Source: Burkholderiales bacterium Ga0077544 (GTDB taxonomy: Bacteria > Pseudomonadota > Gammaproteobacteria > Burkholderiales > Burkholderiaceae_D). Taken from it: 64,000 nt of DNA. The stretch is from contig LNEU01000023.1 of assembly GCA_001464355.1 (NCBI GenBank), positions 1 through 64,000 on the forward strand. Direction: 5' to 3'. The notes under the pieces are model-generated. The model saw nothing but the letters and a program-made list of their open reading frames with translations. It had not been told where the DNA came from and made no database searches. Made by a program: the position numbers and the translations under genes. Below are positions 1-8,900 of this stretch, piece by piece. Position 1 is the stretch's first letter; every line of letters begins with the position of its first letter.

Positions 1-1566
1 TTCCTCGCATTGTTCGGCGTAGCCTGCATACTGGCAGTCGCCACTGCAGCACGTTTCTACATGGTGTCGTGGCTGGGTGAACGCGTGACCGCCGATGTAC
101 GCAGCGCGGTCTATTCCCATGTCGTCACACAAAGCCCGCAATTTTTCGAAACGACACAAAGCGGCGAAGTCCTGTCGCGTATCACTACCGATACGACGCT
201 GATTCAAACCCTGATCGGTACCAGCATATCGATGGCACTACGCAATGCGCTGTTATTCATAGGCGGTCTGGTCATGCTGTTTGTCACCAGTATCAAACTG
301 TCGTCCATCATCCTTGTGATGCTGATCGCCACCGTTGTACCTATCGTATGGTTCGGCCGCCGCGTGCGCACGCTGTCGCGTGATTCACAAGATCGCGTTG
401 CTGATTCATCTGCGCTGGCTGGAGAAATCCTGAATGCAATGCCAACCGTGCAGGCATTCACGCACGAAAAGATTGAATCCACCCGTTTCGGCAAAACCGT
501 GGAAGAAGCATTCAAGACTGCGATGCGCCGCATACGCGCACGTTCAATGTTGACGATGATTGCCATTCTGCTGATTTTCGGCGCTATCGTTTTCGTCTTG
601 TGGCTGGGTGCGCATGCAGTCATTAACGGTACGATGAGCGGTGGCGAACTGGGCCAGTTCATTTTGTATTCCGCGATTGTCGCTGGCGCTATCGGTGCGC
701 TGTCAGAAGTATTGGGTGACGCCCAACGCGCAGCAGGTGCGACTGAACGCTTGCTGGAATTATTGGCTGTGCAATCGCCTATCTCCTCACCAGCGACACC
801 AATCGCATTGCCACCGCGTCGCGCCAATGGCGCGGCACTGGCACTGGATCTGGTGACTTTCCATTACCCTTCTCGCCCCTTGACACCGGCCTTGTCCAAT
901 ATGTCGGTAGCCATCAGAGCAGGCGAGACGGTAGCCGTCGTCGGCCCATCGGGTGCTGGTAAGACTTCGCTGTTCCAGTTGCTATTGCGCTTTTACGATC
1001 CGCAAGAAGGCGTGATCGAACTCGATGGCGTCGATATTCGTCAACTCGATTTGCATGACTTGCGCAATACGATAGGCATCGTGCCGCAAGACACTGTGAT
1101 CTTTTCCGCCAATGCGATGGAGAACATACGCTACGGCCGTCCCGAGGCTACAGATGAAGAAGTGATTGCCGTCGCCAAACTGGCTGCCGCACATGAATTC
1201 ATAGAGCGTCTGCCAGAAGGCTATCAATCCTTCCTAGGTGAGCGTGGCGTACGCCTGTCCGGCGGTCAACGCCAACGTATTGCCATCGCCCGCGCCTTGT
1301 TGAAAAATCCGCCTTTGCTCTTGCTCGACGAAGCTACCAGCGCGCTGGATGCAGAATCAGAACGCCTGGTGCAAAGCGCGCTGGAAGCCGCGATGGTCGG
1401 TCGTACCACGCTGGTTATTGCCCATAGACTGGCGACAGTGCAACGTGCCGATCGCATCATCGTGATGGAACACGGTCACATCGTGGAAACCGGCACCCAC
1501 GCGTCGCTGGTTGCGGCTGGCGGTCTGTACGCCAGCCTCGCTGCACTACAGTTCAGTCAGCACTGA
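1..1566 (+). CDS. ABC exporter, fused membrane and ATPase domains (MsbA-like), 5' truncated
   Basis: Half-size ABC exporter whose N-terminus lies before the window: the frame is open from base 1 (residues FLALFGVAC...), so the TTG at base 10 is not a trustworthy start. The first ~250 residues are hydrophobic transmembrane helices of the type I exporter fold. The ATPase domain follows with Walker A (GPSGAGKTS), the Q-loop, signature LSGGQRQR, Walker B (LLLLDEATSALD) and an H-loop (IAHRL). Members of this family work as homodimers in the inner membrane and export lipids or hydrophobic molecules. The substrate here cannot be read from sequence, and the essential lipid A flippase MsbA is only one possibility. 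The gene ends 115 bp before thyA, with no clear terminator between. Confidence 0.9.
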   Translation, partial: FLALFGVACILAVATAARFYMVSWLGERVTADVRSAVYSHVVTQSPQFFETTQSGEVLSRITTDTTLIQTLIGTSISMALRNALLFIGGLVMLFVTSIKLSSIILVMLIATVVPIVWFGRRVRTLSRDSQDRVADSSALAGEILNAMPTVQAFTHEKIESTRFGKTVEEAFKTAMRRIRARSMLTMIAILLIFGAIVFVLWLGAHAVINGTMSGGELGQFILYSAIVAGAIGALSEVLGDAQRAAGATERLLELLAVQSPISSPATPIALPPRRANGAALALDLVTFHYPSRPLTPALSNMSVAIRAGETVAVVGPSGAGKTSLFQLLLRFYDPQEGVIELDGVDIRQLDLHDLRNTIGIVPQDTVIFSANAMENIRYGRPEATDEEVIAVAKLAAAHEFIERLPEGYQSFLGERGVRLSGGQRQRIAIARALLKNPPLLLLDEATSALDAESERLVQSALEAAMVGRTTLVIAHRLATVQRADRIIVMEHGHIVETGTHASLVAAGGLYASLAALQFSQH

Positions 1567-1609
1567 GCGTCGACTTTCTGCTGCGCCTTTGCCTGCCCGC
1601 TCCTTAAGT

Positions 1610-1615
1610 TAAAAT
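1610..1615 (+). promoter_or_regulatory. possible -10 element upstream of thyA
   Basis: TAAAAT sits about 65 bp upstream of the thyA ATG. A weak -35-like TTGCCT lies at 1589-1594 with a short 15-bp spacer. Judged by eye only. Confidence 0.3.
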
Positions 1616-1681
1616 AGCGCTTTCCTGCGGAATCTAGCTGTCTGCATTCCGCGCTCCCCTCCTATAGCAAACGGACTATGC

Positions 1682-2656
1682 ATGAAACAATATCTTGACC
1701 TGGTGCGGACCGTACTTGACTCCGGAACCTGGCAGGAAAATCGTACCGGCATTCGCACCATCAGTATTCCCGGTGCGATGTTGCGTTTCGATCTGCAAAA
1801 AGACGGTTTCCCGGCCATCACCACCAAGCGCCTGGCCTTCAAATCAGTCATCGGCGAGTTGATCGGCTTTTTGCGGGCGACCCGCAGCGCAGCCGAATTC
1901 CGCGCGCTGGGTTGCAAGGTCTGGGATCAGAATGCGAACGAAAATGCTGAATGGCTGGCCAATCCATATCGACTCGGCGAAGACGATCTTGGTCCTGTAT
2001 ATGGCGTGCAATGGCGCCAATGGCCAGCCTACAAATTGCTGGACGCCGATAACAAGGACCAAATCAAGGATGCGCAAAAGCGCGGCTTTCGCCTGATCTC
2101 GGCAGTTAGCGACGAAGGCACCGATAAAGTGTTGATGTACAAGGCCATCGACCAGTTGCGCGATTGCCTCGATACCATCATCAATAATCCAGGCAGCCGC
2201 CGCATCCTGTTCCACGGCTGGAACTGTGCCGACCTCGATGCCATCGCTCTGCCAGCCTGCCATCTGCTGTATCAATTCCTGCCGAATCAGACCACGAAAG
2301 AAATTTCGCTGTGCCTGTATATCCGCAGCAATGATCTTGGTCTCGGTACGCCGTTCAATCTGGCAGAAGCAGCCGCGCTGCTGCATGTAGTCGGACGCCT
2401 GACCGGTTACAAACCTAAGTGGTTTACCTACTTCATCGGCGACGCGCATATCTATGAAAACCATCTGGATATGCTGAACGAACAAATGACGCGCGAACCG
2501 TACCCAGCACCGAAACTGGTGTTGTCGGATCGCATTCCCGATTACGCCGTCACCGGCAAATACGAACCAGAATGGCTGGAGAAACTTGAACCCAGCGATT
2601 TCAGTCTCGAAAACTACGAACATCACGCGCCTATCAGCGCACCGATGGCGGTTTAA
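1682..2656 (+). CDS. thyA: Thymidylate synthase ThyA
   Basis: Converts dUMP to dTMP with methylene-tetrahydrofolate as carbon donor and reductant, giving dihydrofolate. Recognisable ThyA blocks are [12 protein letters not shown], the SRRI-like phosphate-binding segment (PGSRRILF), the catalytic-Cys motif ALPACH with Cys193, the nucleotide-binding [12 protein letters not shown], and DAHIYENH near the C-terminus. At 324 residues it is about 60 longer than the E. coli enzyme. Some 40 of these are an insertion between the WP motif and IDQL, and there is more extra sequence before the C-terminus. folA follows after 15 bp, so the enzyme that makes dihydrofolate and the one that recycles it are probably co-transcribed. 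The spacing to the upstream ABC gene suggests a separate promoter. Confidence 0.97.
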   Translation: MKQYLDLVRTVLDSGTWQENRTGIRTISIPGAMLRFDLQKDGFPAITTKRLAFKSVIGELIGFLRATRSAAEFRALGCKVWDQNANENAEWLANPYRLGEDDLGPVYGVQWRQWPAYKLLDADNKDQIKDAQKRGFRLISAVSDEGTDKVLMYKAIDQLRDCLDTIINNPGSRRILFHGWNCADLDAIALPACHLLYQFLPNQTTKEISLCLYIRSNDLGLGTPFNLAEAAALLHVVGRLTGYKPKWFTYFIGDAHIYENHLDMLNEQMTREPYPAPKLVLSDRIPDYAVTGKYEPEWLEKLEPSDFSLENYEHHAPISAPMAV

Positions 2657-2671
2657 TTTAGATCAAACTCC

Positions 2672-3160
2672 ATGTCCGCACACCTGACCATCGTCGTTGC
2701 CACCGATACCAATAACGGCATCGGCATCAACAACACCCTGCCCTGGCATTTGCCGGAGGATCTGGCGCACTTCAAGCGCACCACATCCGGCCATCCGATT
2801 ATCATGGGCCGCAAGACCTTCGATTCCATAGGCCGGCCTTTGCCGAATCGCCGCAATATCGTCATCACCCGCAATCCAGAATGGCAGCATGCCGGCGTCG
2901 AAGCAGTAAGCTCGATCGCGGCAGCGAAAGAGCTGATCGGTGATCAGCAGGCATTCATCATAGGCGGGGCGCAGATTTATGCGGACACGCTGGCAGCAAC
3001 TGATCGCCTGATCGTGACAAAAATCGGCAAAAGTTTCGACTGCGATGCATTCTTCCCGGCGATAGACCTCAAGCAATGGCAAGAAACGGCGCGTGAAGAG
3101 CATCATTCCGAGACGAATGGCTTCGATTACGCCTACATTACCTACGACCGCGTCCGCTGA
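2672..3160 (+). CDS. folA: Dihydrofolate reductase
   Basis: NADPH-dependent reduction of dihydrofolate to tetrahydrofolate, the trimethoprim target. Its 162 residues match the usual bacterial length. Family hallmarks are the N-terminal strand with GIGINNTLPWHLPEDLAHFK (substrate pocket, with the acidic residue of the active site in PEDL), GHPIIMGRKTFDSIGRPLPNRRN (cofactor loop) and IGGAQIYA near the C-terminal NADPH site. It directly follows thyA, so the two steps of the thymidylate cycle are paired. A terminator lies about 135 bp downstream. Confidence 0.97.
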   Translation: MSAHLTIVVATDTNNGIGINNTLPWHLPEDLAHFKRTTSGHPIIMGRKTFDSIGRPLPNRRNIVITRNPEWQHAGVEAVSSIAAAKELIGDQQAFIIGGAQIYADTLAATDRLIVTKIGKSFDCDAFFPAIDLKQWQETAREEHHSETNGFDYAYITYDRVR

Positions 3161-3294
3161 ACCGAAGCTGACCCAGCCGTGTCATACAGCCGTCACGCTC
3201 ACGCGCGACACTAACGCTTCACGCTTGAATCACCATCAGATTTACTCAGGGTTTTAATCTGGATTAAAGCGATGTATCACTAGGGTAACAAGAG

Positions 3295-3324
3295 GCCGTC
3301 GATCAGCTGATCTGCGGCTTTTTT
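3295..3324 (+). terminator. Intrinsic terminator after thyA-folA
   Basis: GCCG and CGGC arms enclose the perfect 12-bp palindrome GATCAGCTGATC, and six T follow at 3319-3324. It lies between folA and the decarboxylase gene and would separate their transcripts. Confidence 0.7.
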
Positions 3325-3421
3325 CTCCCCAAACCCTGTATATATCTGCGAAAATTCGCTTTCCTTATCTGGCGCACATCTAGAACCTGTGCGCCGCACT
3401 ACTTGTCCCGCTGGAGACTGC

Positions 3422-5677
3422 ATGAAATTTCGTTTTCCCATCGTCATCATTGATGAAGATTTCCGTTCCGAGAACACTTCGGGCCTAGGCATACGCGCAC
3501 TCGCCGATGCGATGGAAAAAGAAGGCATGGAAGTGCTGGGCGTCACCAGTTATGGCGACCTGTCGCAATTCGCGCAGCAGCAATCGCGCGCATCCGCTTT
3601 CATCCTGTCTATCGACGATGAAGAGTTTGGCGCGGGTTCATTTGAAGAAACCGATTACGCACTGAAATCGCTACGCGCATTCGTAGAAGAAATTCGCCAC
3701 AAGAATGCCGACATCCCGATTTATCTGTACGGCGAAACGCGCACCTCGCGCCACATCCCGAATGACATCCTGCGCGAACTGCACGGCTTCATTCACATGT
3801 TTGAAGACACGCCTGAGTTCGTTGCGCGCCACATCATTCGCGAAGCGAAATCGTATATGGATGGCTTGTCGCCACCGTTCTTCCGCGCGCTGGTACATTA
3901 CGCGCAGGACGGTTCATACTCATGGCACTGCCCTGGCCACTCGGGTGGTGTCGCTTTCCTGAAGTCGCCTATTGGCCAAATGTTTCACCAATTCTTCGGT
4001 GAAAACATGTTGCGCGCAGACGTCTGCAACGCGGTAGAAGAACTAGGCCAATTGCTGGACCACACCGGTCCGGTCGCAGCCTCAGAACGTAATGCTGCGC
4101 GCATCTTTAATGCCGATCATTGCTACTTCGTCACGAATGGAACAAGCACCAGTAACAAAATGGTCTGGCACTCGACGGTTGCGCCTGGCGACATCGTCGT
4201 CGTCGATCGCAACTGCCACAAATCGATTCTGCACTCGATCATCATGTGCGGTGCGATCCCAGTATTCTTGATGCCAACGCGTAATCACCTAGGCATCATC
4301 GGTCCGATTCCATTATCGGAATTCACGATGGAAAACATTCGCAAGAAGATTGAAGCCAATCCGTTTGCACGCGAAGCCGCCAACAAGAAGCCGCGCATCC
4401 TGACCATCACGCAATCGACTTACGATGGCGTGATCTATAACGTCGAAACATTGAAAGACATGCTGGACGGCGAAATCGACACGCTGCATTTCGATGAAGC
4501 ATGGTTGCCGCACGCGACCTTCCACGACTTTTACAAGAACATGCACGCGATCGGCAAGGACCGACCGCGCGCCAAAGAGTCGATGATTTTCTCGACGCAA
4601 TCGACGCACAAATTGCTGGCCGGTCTGTCGCAGGCTTCGCAAATTCTGGTACGCGAATCAGAGAAAGTAAAACTCGATCAGGATGCCTTCAATGAAGCGT
4701 ATCTGATGCACACATCGACTTCGCCACAATACTCGATCATCGCGTCGTGCGACGTTGCGGCAGCGATGATGGAAGCACCAGGCGGCACCGCACTTGTAGA
4801 AGAAAGTATTTTTGAAGCACTCGACTTCCGCCGCGCAATGCGCAAAATCGAAGCCGAATGGGGTCAAGCAGACTGGTGGTTTAAAGTTTGGGGACCAGAC
4901 ACCTTCAGCGAAGAAGGCATAGGCACGCAGGACGACTGGATGATACGTGCTGAAGACACATGGCACGGCTTCGGCGATCTGGCTCCGGGCTTCAACATGC
5001 TGGACCCTATCAAGGCAACCATCGTCAATCCTGGTTTGTCACTCGATGGCAAGTTCGGCGAATCCGGCATTCCGGCTTCGATTGTCACCAAGTATCTGGC
5101 GGAACACGGCGTCATCATTGAAAAATGCGGGCTTTACTCGTTCTTCATCATGTTCACGATCGGCATCACCAAAGGTCGCTGGAACACACTGCTGACCGCG
5201 TTGCAACAGTTCAAGGACGACTACGACAAGAACCAGCCTATGTGGCGCATCCTGCCGGAATTCGCTGCGGCGAATCCGCGTTATGAACGCGTCGGCCTGC
5301 GTGATCTGTGCCAGTCGATTCATGATTTTTATAAAGCCTACGACGTCGCACGTTTGACGACAGAAATGTATCTGTCGGACATGCAACCAGCAATGAAACC
5401 GTCAGATGCGTTCGCCAAAATGGCCCATCGCGAAATCGACCGCGTACCTATCGACGAACTGGAAGGCCGCGTAACGTCGATCCTGTTGACGCCTTATCCA
5501 CCGGGTATTCCTTTGCTGATCCCGGGTGAACGCTTCAACAAAACCATCGTCGATTACCTGCGCTTCGCACGCGACTTCAACGAGAAATTCCCTGGCTTCG
5601 AAACTGATGTCCACGGTCTGGTGACGCGTGAAGTCGATGGCAAGCGCGGTTACTTCGTCGACTGCGTACGTCAATAA
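3422..5677 (+). CDS. Arginine/lysine/ornithine decarboxylase (AdiA/LdcC fold, PLP-dependent)
   Basis: Large fold-type-I PLP decarboxylase of 751 residues, matching the Orn/Lys/Arg decarboxylase family (~710-755). It has an N-terminal response-regulator-like wing domain (residues ~5-130), a PLP-binding core and a C-terminal domain. Visible motifs are WHCPGHSGG, TNGTSTSNK (phosphate cup), HFDEAW (Asp to the pyridine nitrogen) and STHKLLAG, with the Schiff-base lysine at residue 397. The reaction removes CO2 from a basic amino acid to give a polyamine or a precursor. Which of Arg, Lys or Orn is used cannot be decided by eye. The ATG at 3422 is preferred over the upstream in-frame GTG because GGAG lies 7 bp before it. 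The photolyase gene follows after 28 bp. Confidence 0.92.
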   Translation: MKFRFPIVIIDEDFRSENTSGLGIRALADAMEKEGMEVLGVTSYGDLSQFAQQQSRASAFILSIDDEEFGAGSFEETDYALKSLRAFVEEIRHKNADIPIYLYGETRTSRHIPNDILRELHGFIHMFEDTPEFVARHIIREAKSYMDGLSPPFFRALVHYAQDGSYSWHCPGHSGGVAFLKSPIGQMFHQFFGENMLRADVCNAVEELGQLLDHTGPVAASERNAARIFNADHCYFVTNGTSTSNKMVWHSTVAPGDIVVVDRNCHKSILHSIIMCGAIPVFLMPTRNHLGIIGPIPLSEFTMENIRKKIEANPFAREAANKKPRILTITQSTYDGVIYNVETLKDMLDGEIDTLHFDEAWLPHATFHDFYKNMHAIGKDRPRAKESMIFSTQSTHKLLAGLSQASQILVRESEKVKLDQDAFNEAYLMHTSTSPQYSIIASCDVAAAMMEAPGGTALVEESIFEALDFRRAMRKIEAEWGQADWWFKVWGPDTFSEEGIGTQDDWMIRAEDTWHGFGDLAPGFNMLDPIKATIVNPGLSLDGKFGESGIPASIVTKYLAEHGVIIEKCGLYSFFIMFTIGITKGRWNTLLTALQQFKDDYDKNQPMWRILPEFAAANPRYERVGLRDLCQSIHDFYKAYDVARLTTEMYLSDMQPAMKPSDAFAKMAHREIDRVPIDELEGRVTSILLTPYPPGIPLLIPGERFNKTIVDYLRFARDFNEKFPGFETDVHGLVTREVDGKRGYFVDCVRQ

Positions 5678-5705
5678 ACTCTCCTGAAAAATCGCCGGGC
5701 ATTCG

Positions 5706-7238
5706 ATGCAAACTGTTTGCAGACTAATCCTCGGCGATCAACTCAATCCGCAACATAGTTGGTTTGCCGATAAGCGTGATGACGTTGTTTACCTGTTCAT
5801 GGAAGTGCGACAGGAAACAGATTATGTGCTGCATCACGCACAGAAAATAATTGCGATTTTTGCTGCGATGCGCGACTTTGCCAAGCAGCTCCGTATTGCC
5901 GGGCATCGCGTAGATTATCTGGCGATCGACGATCCTGACAATCTTCCTTCCTTAACTAAAAATCTCGATCACTTATTCGCCAAGCACGATGCCCGCGCGT
6001 TCGAATATCAAGCGCCGGATGAATGGCGACTCGATCAGCAACTGGCGACTTACATTGCCGGGTTGAAGATGCCTGCGCGTATGGTCGACAGCGAGCATTT
6101 TTATACTTCGCGTAACGAAGCTACAGAGATTTTCAAAAACCGCAAACAATGGTTGATGGAACATTTTTACCGTCAAATGCGCGTCAAGCATGGCGTGCTG
6201 ATGAATGGCCCGCGCGCGCCGGTTGGTGCGAAGTGGAACTTCGATGAAGACAATCGTAAAGCGTGGAATGGTTTGCCGCGTGAACCGGCTGATGCGCGCA
6301 CCTTTCACGATCATTCAGCGTTATGGGAAACCATAGTCGCAGCCAGCGTTGGCAGCTTTGGTAAACCTTCAGCCGAGCATATCGGCTGGTCACTGAATCG
6401 CTCTGAAGCTTTGGAACAGTTGGACGATTTCATAAGCGAAGCACTACCGCGTTTCGGCGATTTTCAGGATGCAATGAGTACCAAGGCCAGGCGCTTGTTT
6501 CACAGCCTGCTGTCGTTTGCACTCAATACCAAGATGCTCAATCCGCGCGAAGTCGTGGAGCGTGCCGAAGCCGCTTATCGTGAGGGACATGCTCCGCTGG
6601 CCGCCGTCGAAGGCTTCATTCGACAAATCCTTGGCTGGCGCGAATATGTGCGTGGCGTGTATTGGGCAAATATGCCGGGCTATGACCAGCAAAACGCGTT
6701 CGGTCACGATACCCCACTGCCGTCCTGGTTCTGGGACGGCAATACCAGGATGCGTTGCTTGGCGCACGCGATTGGCGATTCACTGGAACATGCACACGCG
6801 CATCATATCCAGCGGCTGATGATTATCGGTAATTTTTCATTACTCGCTGGTCTCGATCCAGTTGCGGTGCATCGTTGGTATCTGGGTGTTTATATCGACG
6901 CCTTCGAATGGGTTGAATTACCAAATACGCTGGGCATGAGCCAGTTTGCCGATGGCGGAGCAATGGCGACCAAGCCATACGTTTCAAGCGCCGCTTACAT
7001 CAACCGCATGAGCGATTACTGCAAGGGCTGCCACTACGATAAAAAACTGCGTGAAGGTGACAAGGCTTGCCCTTTTAATGCGCTGTACTGGGATTTCTTT
7101 GCACGCAATAAAGCCAGTCTCAGTGACAACCATCGTCTAGGCATGGTGTACCGCCAACTTGAAAAAATGGATGAAGAAGTGTTGGTAGCCTTACGCCTAA
7201 AAGCAAACGATAGCCGGCAACGGTTGGATGAACTTTGA
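5706..7238 (+). CDS. Cryptochrome/photolyase-related protein with a 4Fe-4S cluster (FeS-BCP/PhrB type)
   Basis: 510 residues, starting with the RLILGDQLNPQHSWF motif typical of the iron-sulfur bacterial cryptochrome/(6-4) photolyase class. The C-terminal FAD-binding half contains RQILGWREYVRG and the block MIIGNFSLLAGLDP. The cluster ligands appear as Cys in MRCLAHAIGD and the group YCKGCHYD...KACPFN (C-x2-C-x12-C). Known members repair (6-4) photoproducts using blue light with FAD and a lumazine antenna, and some act as photoreceptors. It starts 28 bp after the decarboxylase gene with no evident terminator, so read-through is likely, although no functional link is known. Confidence 0.9.
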   Translation: MQTVCRLILGDQLNPQHSWFADKRDDVVYLFMEVRQETDYVLHHAQKIIAIFAAMRDFAKQLRIAGHRVDYLAIDDPDNLPSLTKNLDHLFAKHDARAFEYQAPDEWRLDQQLATYIAGLKMPARMVDSEHFYTSRNEATEIFKNRKQWLMEHFYRQMRVKHGVLMNGPRAPVGAKWNFDEDNRKAWNGLPREPADARTFHDHSALWETIVAASVGSFGKPSAEHIGWSLNRSEALEQLDDFISEALPRFGDFQDAMSTKARRLFHSLLSFALNTKMLNPREVVERAEAAYREGHAPLAAVEGFIRQILGWREYVRGVYWANMPGYDQQNAFGHDTPLPSWFWDGNTRMRCLAHAIGDSLEHAHAHHIQRLMIIGNFSLLAGLDPVAVHRWYLGVYIDAFEWVELPNTLGMSQFADGGAMATKPYVSSAAYINRMSDYCKGCHYDKKLREGDKACPFNALYWDFFARNKASLSDNHRLGMVYRQLEKMDEEVLVALRLKANDSRQRLDEL

Positions 7239-7304
7239 TCACTGAAGCAATCGCAACTTCATCTTCAAACAGCGGCATCTAACTAAATACAAAGAAGATC
7301 ACCT

Positions 7305-7760
7305 TTGAATAAAATCGCTCTCCTCCTGATTAGCCTTGTCAGCGCTGGCCTCACAGGAAATGTCTTCGCCGTCGACAAAGATAGAACTCTCAGCGCCACC
7401 ATGCCGCAAGGCATTATTGTCGTCGCAGAAGAAGGAATACTGGAGCCGCGCAGCGCAGGCAGCTACAGCTTGCAGCTCTATGCGAAGAATGATCCTACCT
7501 ACCCTTATGATCAATTCATCACAGGTCTGGTCCGGCCACGCAACGGCGCGCTCGCAGAAATCAAATTCGCAGACCTGACGCGCGATGGCCAAGCGGAGAT
7601 TATCGTCATCACGCGCTACACCGGGAGCGGTGCATTCGTGACGGTAGATGCATTCAGCGTAAAGAAGAAGTCAGTACACTTGCTGACTTCGATAGCAGGA
7701 ATGGATGCGAAAAAAGACGTACTCAAGGCGTTGAAGAATAAATTGAACAGCGGACGCTGA
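7305..7760 (+). CDS. Small exported protein, resembles PliI-type lysozyme inhibitors
   Basis: 151 residues with a clear Sec signal peptide (hydrophobic stretch ALLLISLVSAGLTGNVFA, cleavage likely after FA), so the mature protein is periplasmic. The mature part has short beta-rich segments, including RSAGSYSLQLYA and a glycine-rich loop TRYTGSGAFVTVDAFSV. This arrangement recalls PliI, the periplasmic inhibitors of I-type lysozyme, whose inhibitory loop sits in such a SGS-like segment. The family call is by eye and could be wrong. The start is TTG with an AAAGAAG ribosome site 9 bp upstream. Confidence 0.55.
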   Translation: MNKIALLLISLVSAGLTGNVFAVDKDRTLSATMPQGIIVVAEEGILEPRSAGSYSLQLYAKNDPTYPYDQFITGLVRPRNGALAEIKFADLTRDGQAEIIVITRYTGSGAFVTVDAFSVKKKSVHLLTSIAGMDAKKDVLKALKNKLNSGR

Positions 7761-7868
7761 ACTTGCTTGCGCCTTGAGTGTGCAAGGATTTGCAATTTTC
7801 CTGGAAAAGGGAAACCGCAGGAATCTCTTGGCAGCCAGCAAAAAATGCGATGCTTGCCACTGGCTGCT

Positions 7869-8552
7869 TCACGTTTTACGAATTTGCTGCAGTAACTTTT
7901 CGGCAACCAATTGCGACGATGCCGGATTCTGGCCGGTGATCAATTGACCGTCCGCCAATGCATACGCAGCCCACGTCTCACCCTTGCTGTAAATGCCGCC
8001 ACGCTCCTTGAGCTTGTCCTCCAGCATGAAAGGCACCACCTTGCTCAGCTCGACGGCATCTTCCTCGACATTCGAGAAGCCGGTTACCTTGCGCCCCTTG
8101 ACTAGGTAATCACCGTTTGCATCGCGTACATTCACCAATGCCGCTGGCGCATGACATACCGCCGCGACCGGCTTGCCTGCACGCACAAAAGCCTCAAGCA
8201 AGGCGATAGATACAGGATTGTCCGGCATATCCCACATCGGGCCGTGACCGCCTGGATAGAAGACCCCGTCGAAATCCTCGGCGCTCATGTCTGACAAGTT
8301 CTTCGTGCTGGCCAGCTGCTTCCTGGCGGCGACATCATTGGCAAAACGTTCCGTACTCTCCGTCTGCGAATCCGGCCCGTCGCTCTTGGGATCAAGCGGT
8401 GGCTGACCGCCTTTAGGTGAGGCAAGCACAACTTCTGCGCCACCATCTTTGAGTACATAGTAAGGCGCGGTGAATTCCTCCAGCCAGAAGCCGGTTTTCC
8501 TGCCAGTGTCGCCTAGGCGGTCGTGTGAAGTAAGAACAAGAAGGATTTTCAT
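7869..8552 (-). CDS. DJ-1/PfpI superfamily protein, Hsp31/glyoxalase III-like
   Basis: 227-residue class I glutamine-amidotransferase-like protein. The nucleophile elbow AVCHAPAAL places Cys133 next to His134. Glu25 in GFWLEE and the FYPGGHGPMWD loop complete the Hsp31-like catalytic set. Relatives act as glutathione-independent glyoxalases or deglycases, or as stress chaperones, in the cytosol. The ATG at 8552 was chosen because GGAGCG lies just upstream and family similarity begins with MKILLVLTSHDRLGDTG. The longer open frame before it has no such signal. It appears to be a single-gene unit. Confidence 0.88.
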   Translation of the reverse strand: MKILLVLTSHDRLGDTGRKTGFWLEEFTAPYYVLKDGGAEVVLASPKGGQPPLDPKSDGPDSQTESTERFANDVAARKQLASTKNLSDMSAEDFDGVFYPGGHGPMWDMPDNPVSIALLEAFVRAGKPVAAVCHAPAALVNVRDANGDYLVKGRKVTGFSNVEEDAVELSKVVPFMLEDKLKERGGIYSKGETWAAYALADGQLITGQNPASSQLVAEKLLQQIRKT

Positions 8553-8900
8553 GGGCGCTCCAGATGTTGCTGCGGAACAAAATAGCTCGGCAGAATTGAT
8601 AGATGGGAATAGTCGAACACGAAGAAATATATGTTCTGCTGACAAGCATGAGAGTAGGCGACAGCGCCCATCGTTCCTTGAAACAAAATCAGGACTGCAA
8701 CTGCACGCTCATCAGGTCATTCGCTGTCTTCGGTGCCATCATCAAGTATCAGCATAGGTAGCCGCATGTTGGCGGAAGCCGCCTTGGTATTTGATGGAAG
8801 CAGAAGATGATCAAGATGCACAGTCAGCCCCCTCCTGTTCCCGCTTACCGGGTACGCAGCCGGGGAAATGTCTAAGGACGGAGGCGCTACCATGCATCCT
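8553..8900. other. Intergenic region without a supported gene
   Basis: 348 bp between the DJ-1-like gene start and the HD-GYP gene stop. It must carry the promoter of the former. Around 8820-8895 there is a GC-rich stretch with partial self-complementarity, but I could not match it to a known RNA class. Small open frames here lack ribosome sites and look like chance. Confidence 0.4.

Noticed and set aside
1844-2626. 260-codon open frame opposite thyA
   Set aside because: Antisense shadow of a clearly coding gene, with no homology signs.
8820-8895. Possible c-di-GMP (GEMM) riboswitch near the HD-GYP gene
   Set aside because: The conserved GEMM core and tetraloop-receptor sequences are missing, and the segment lies downstream of the HD-GYP gene, not in its leader.
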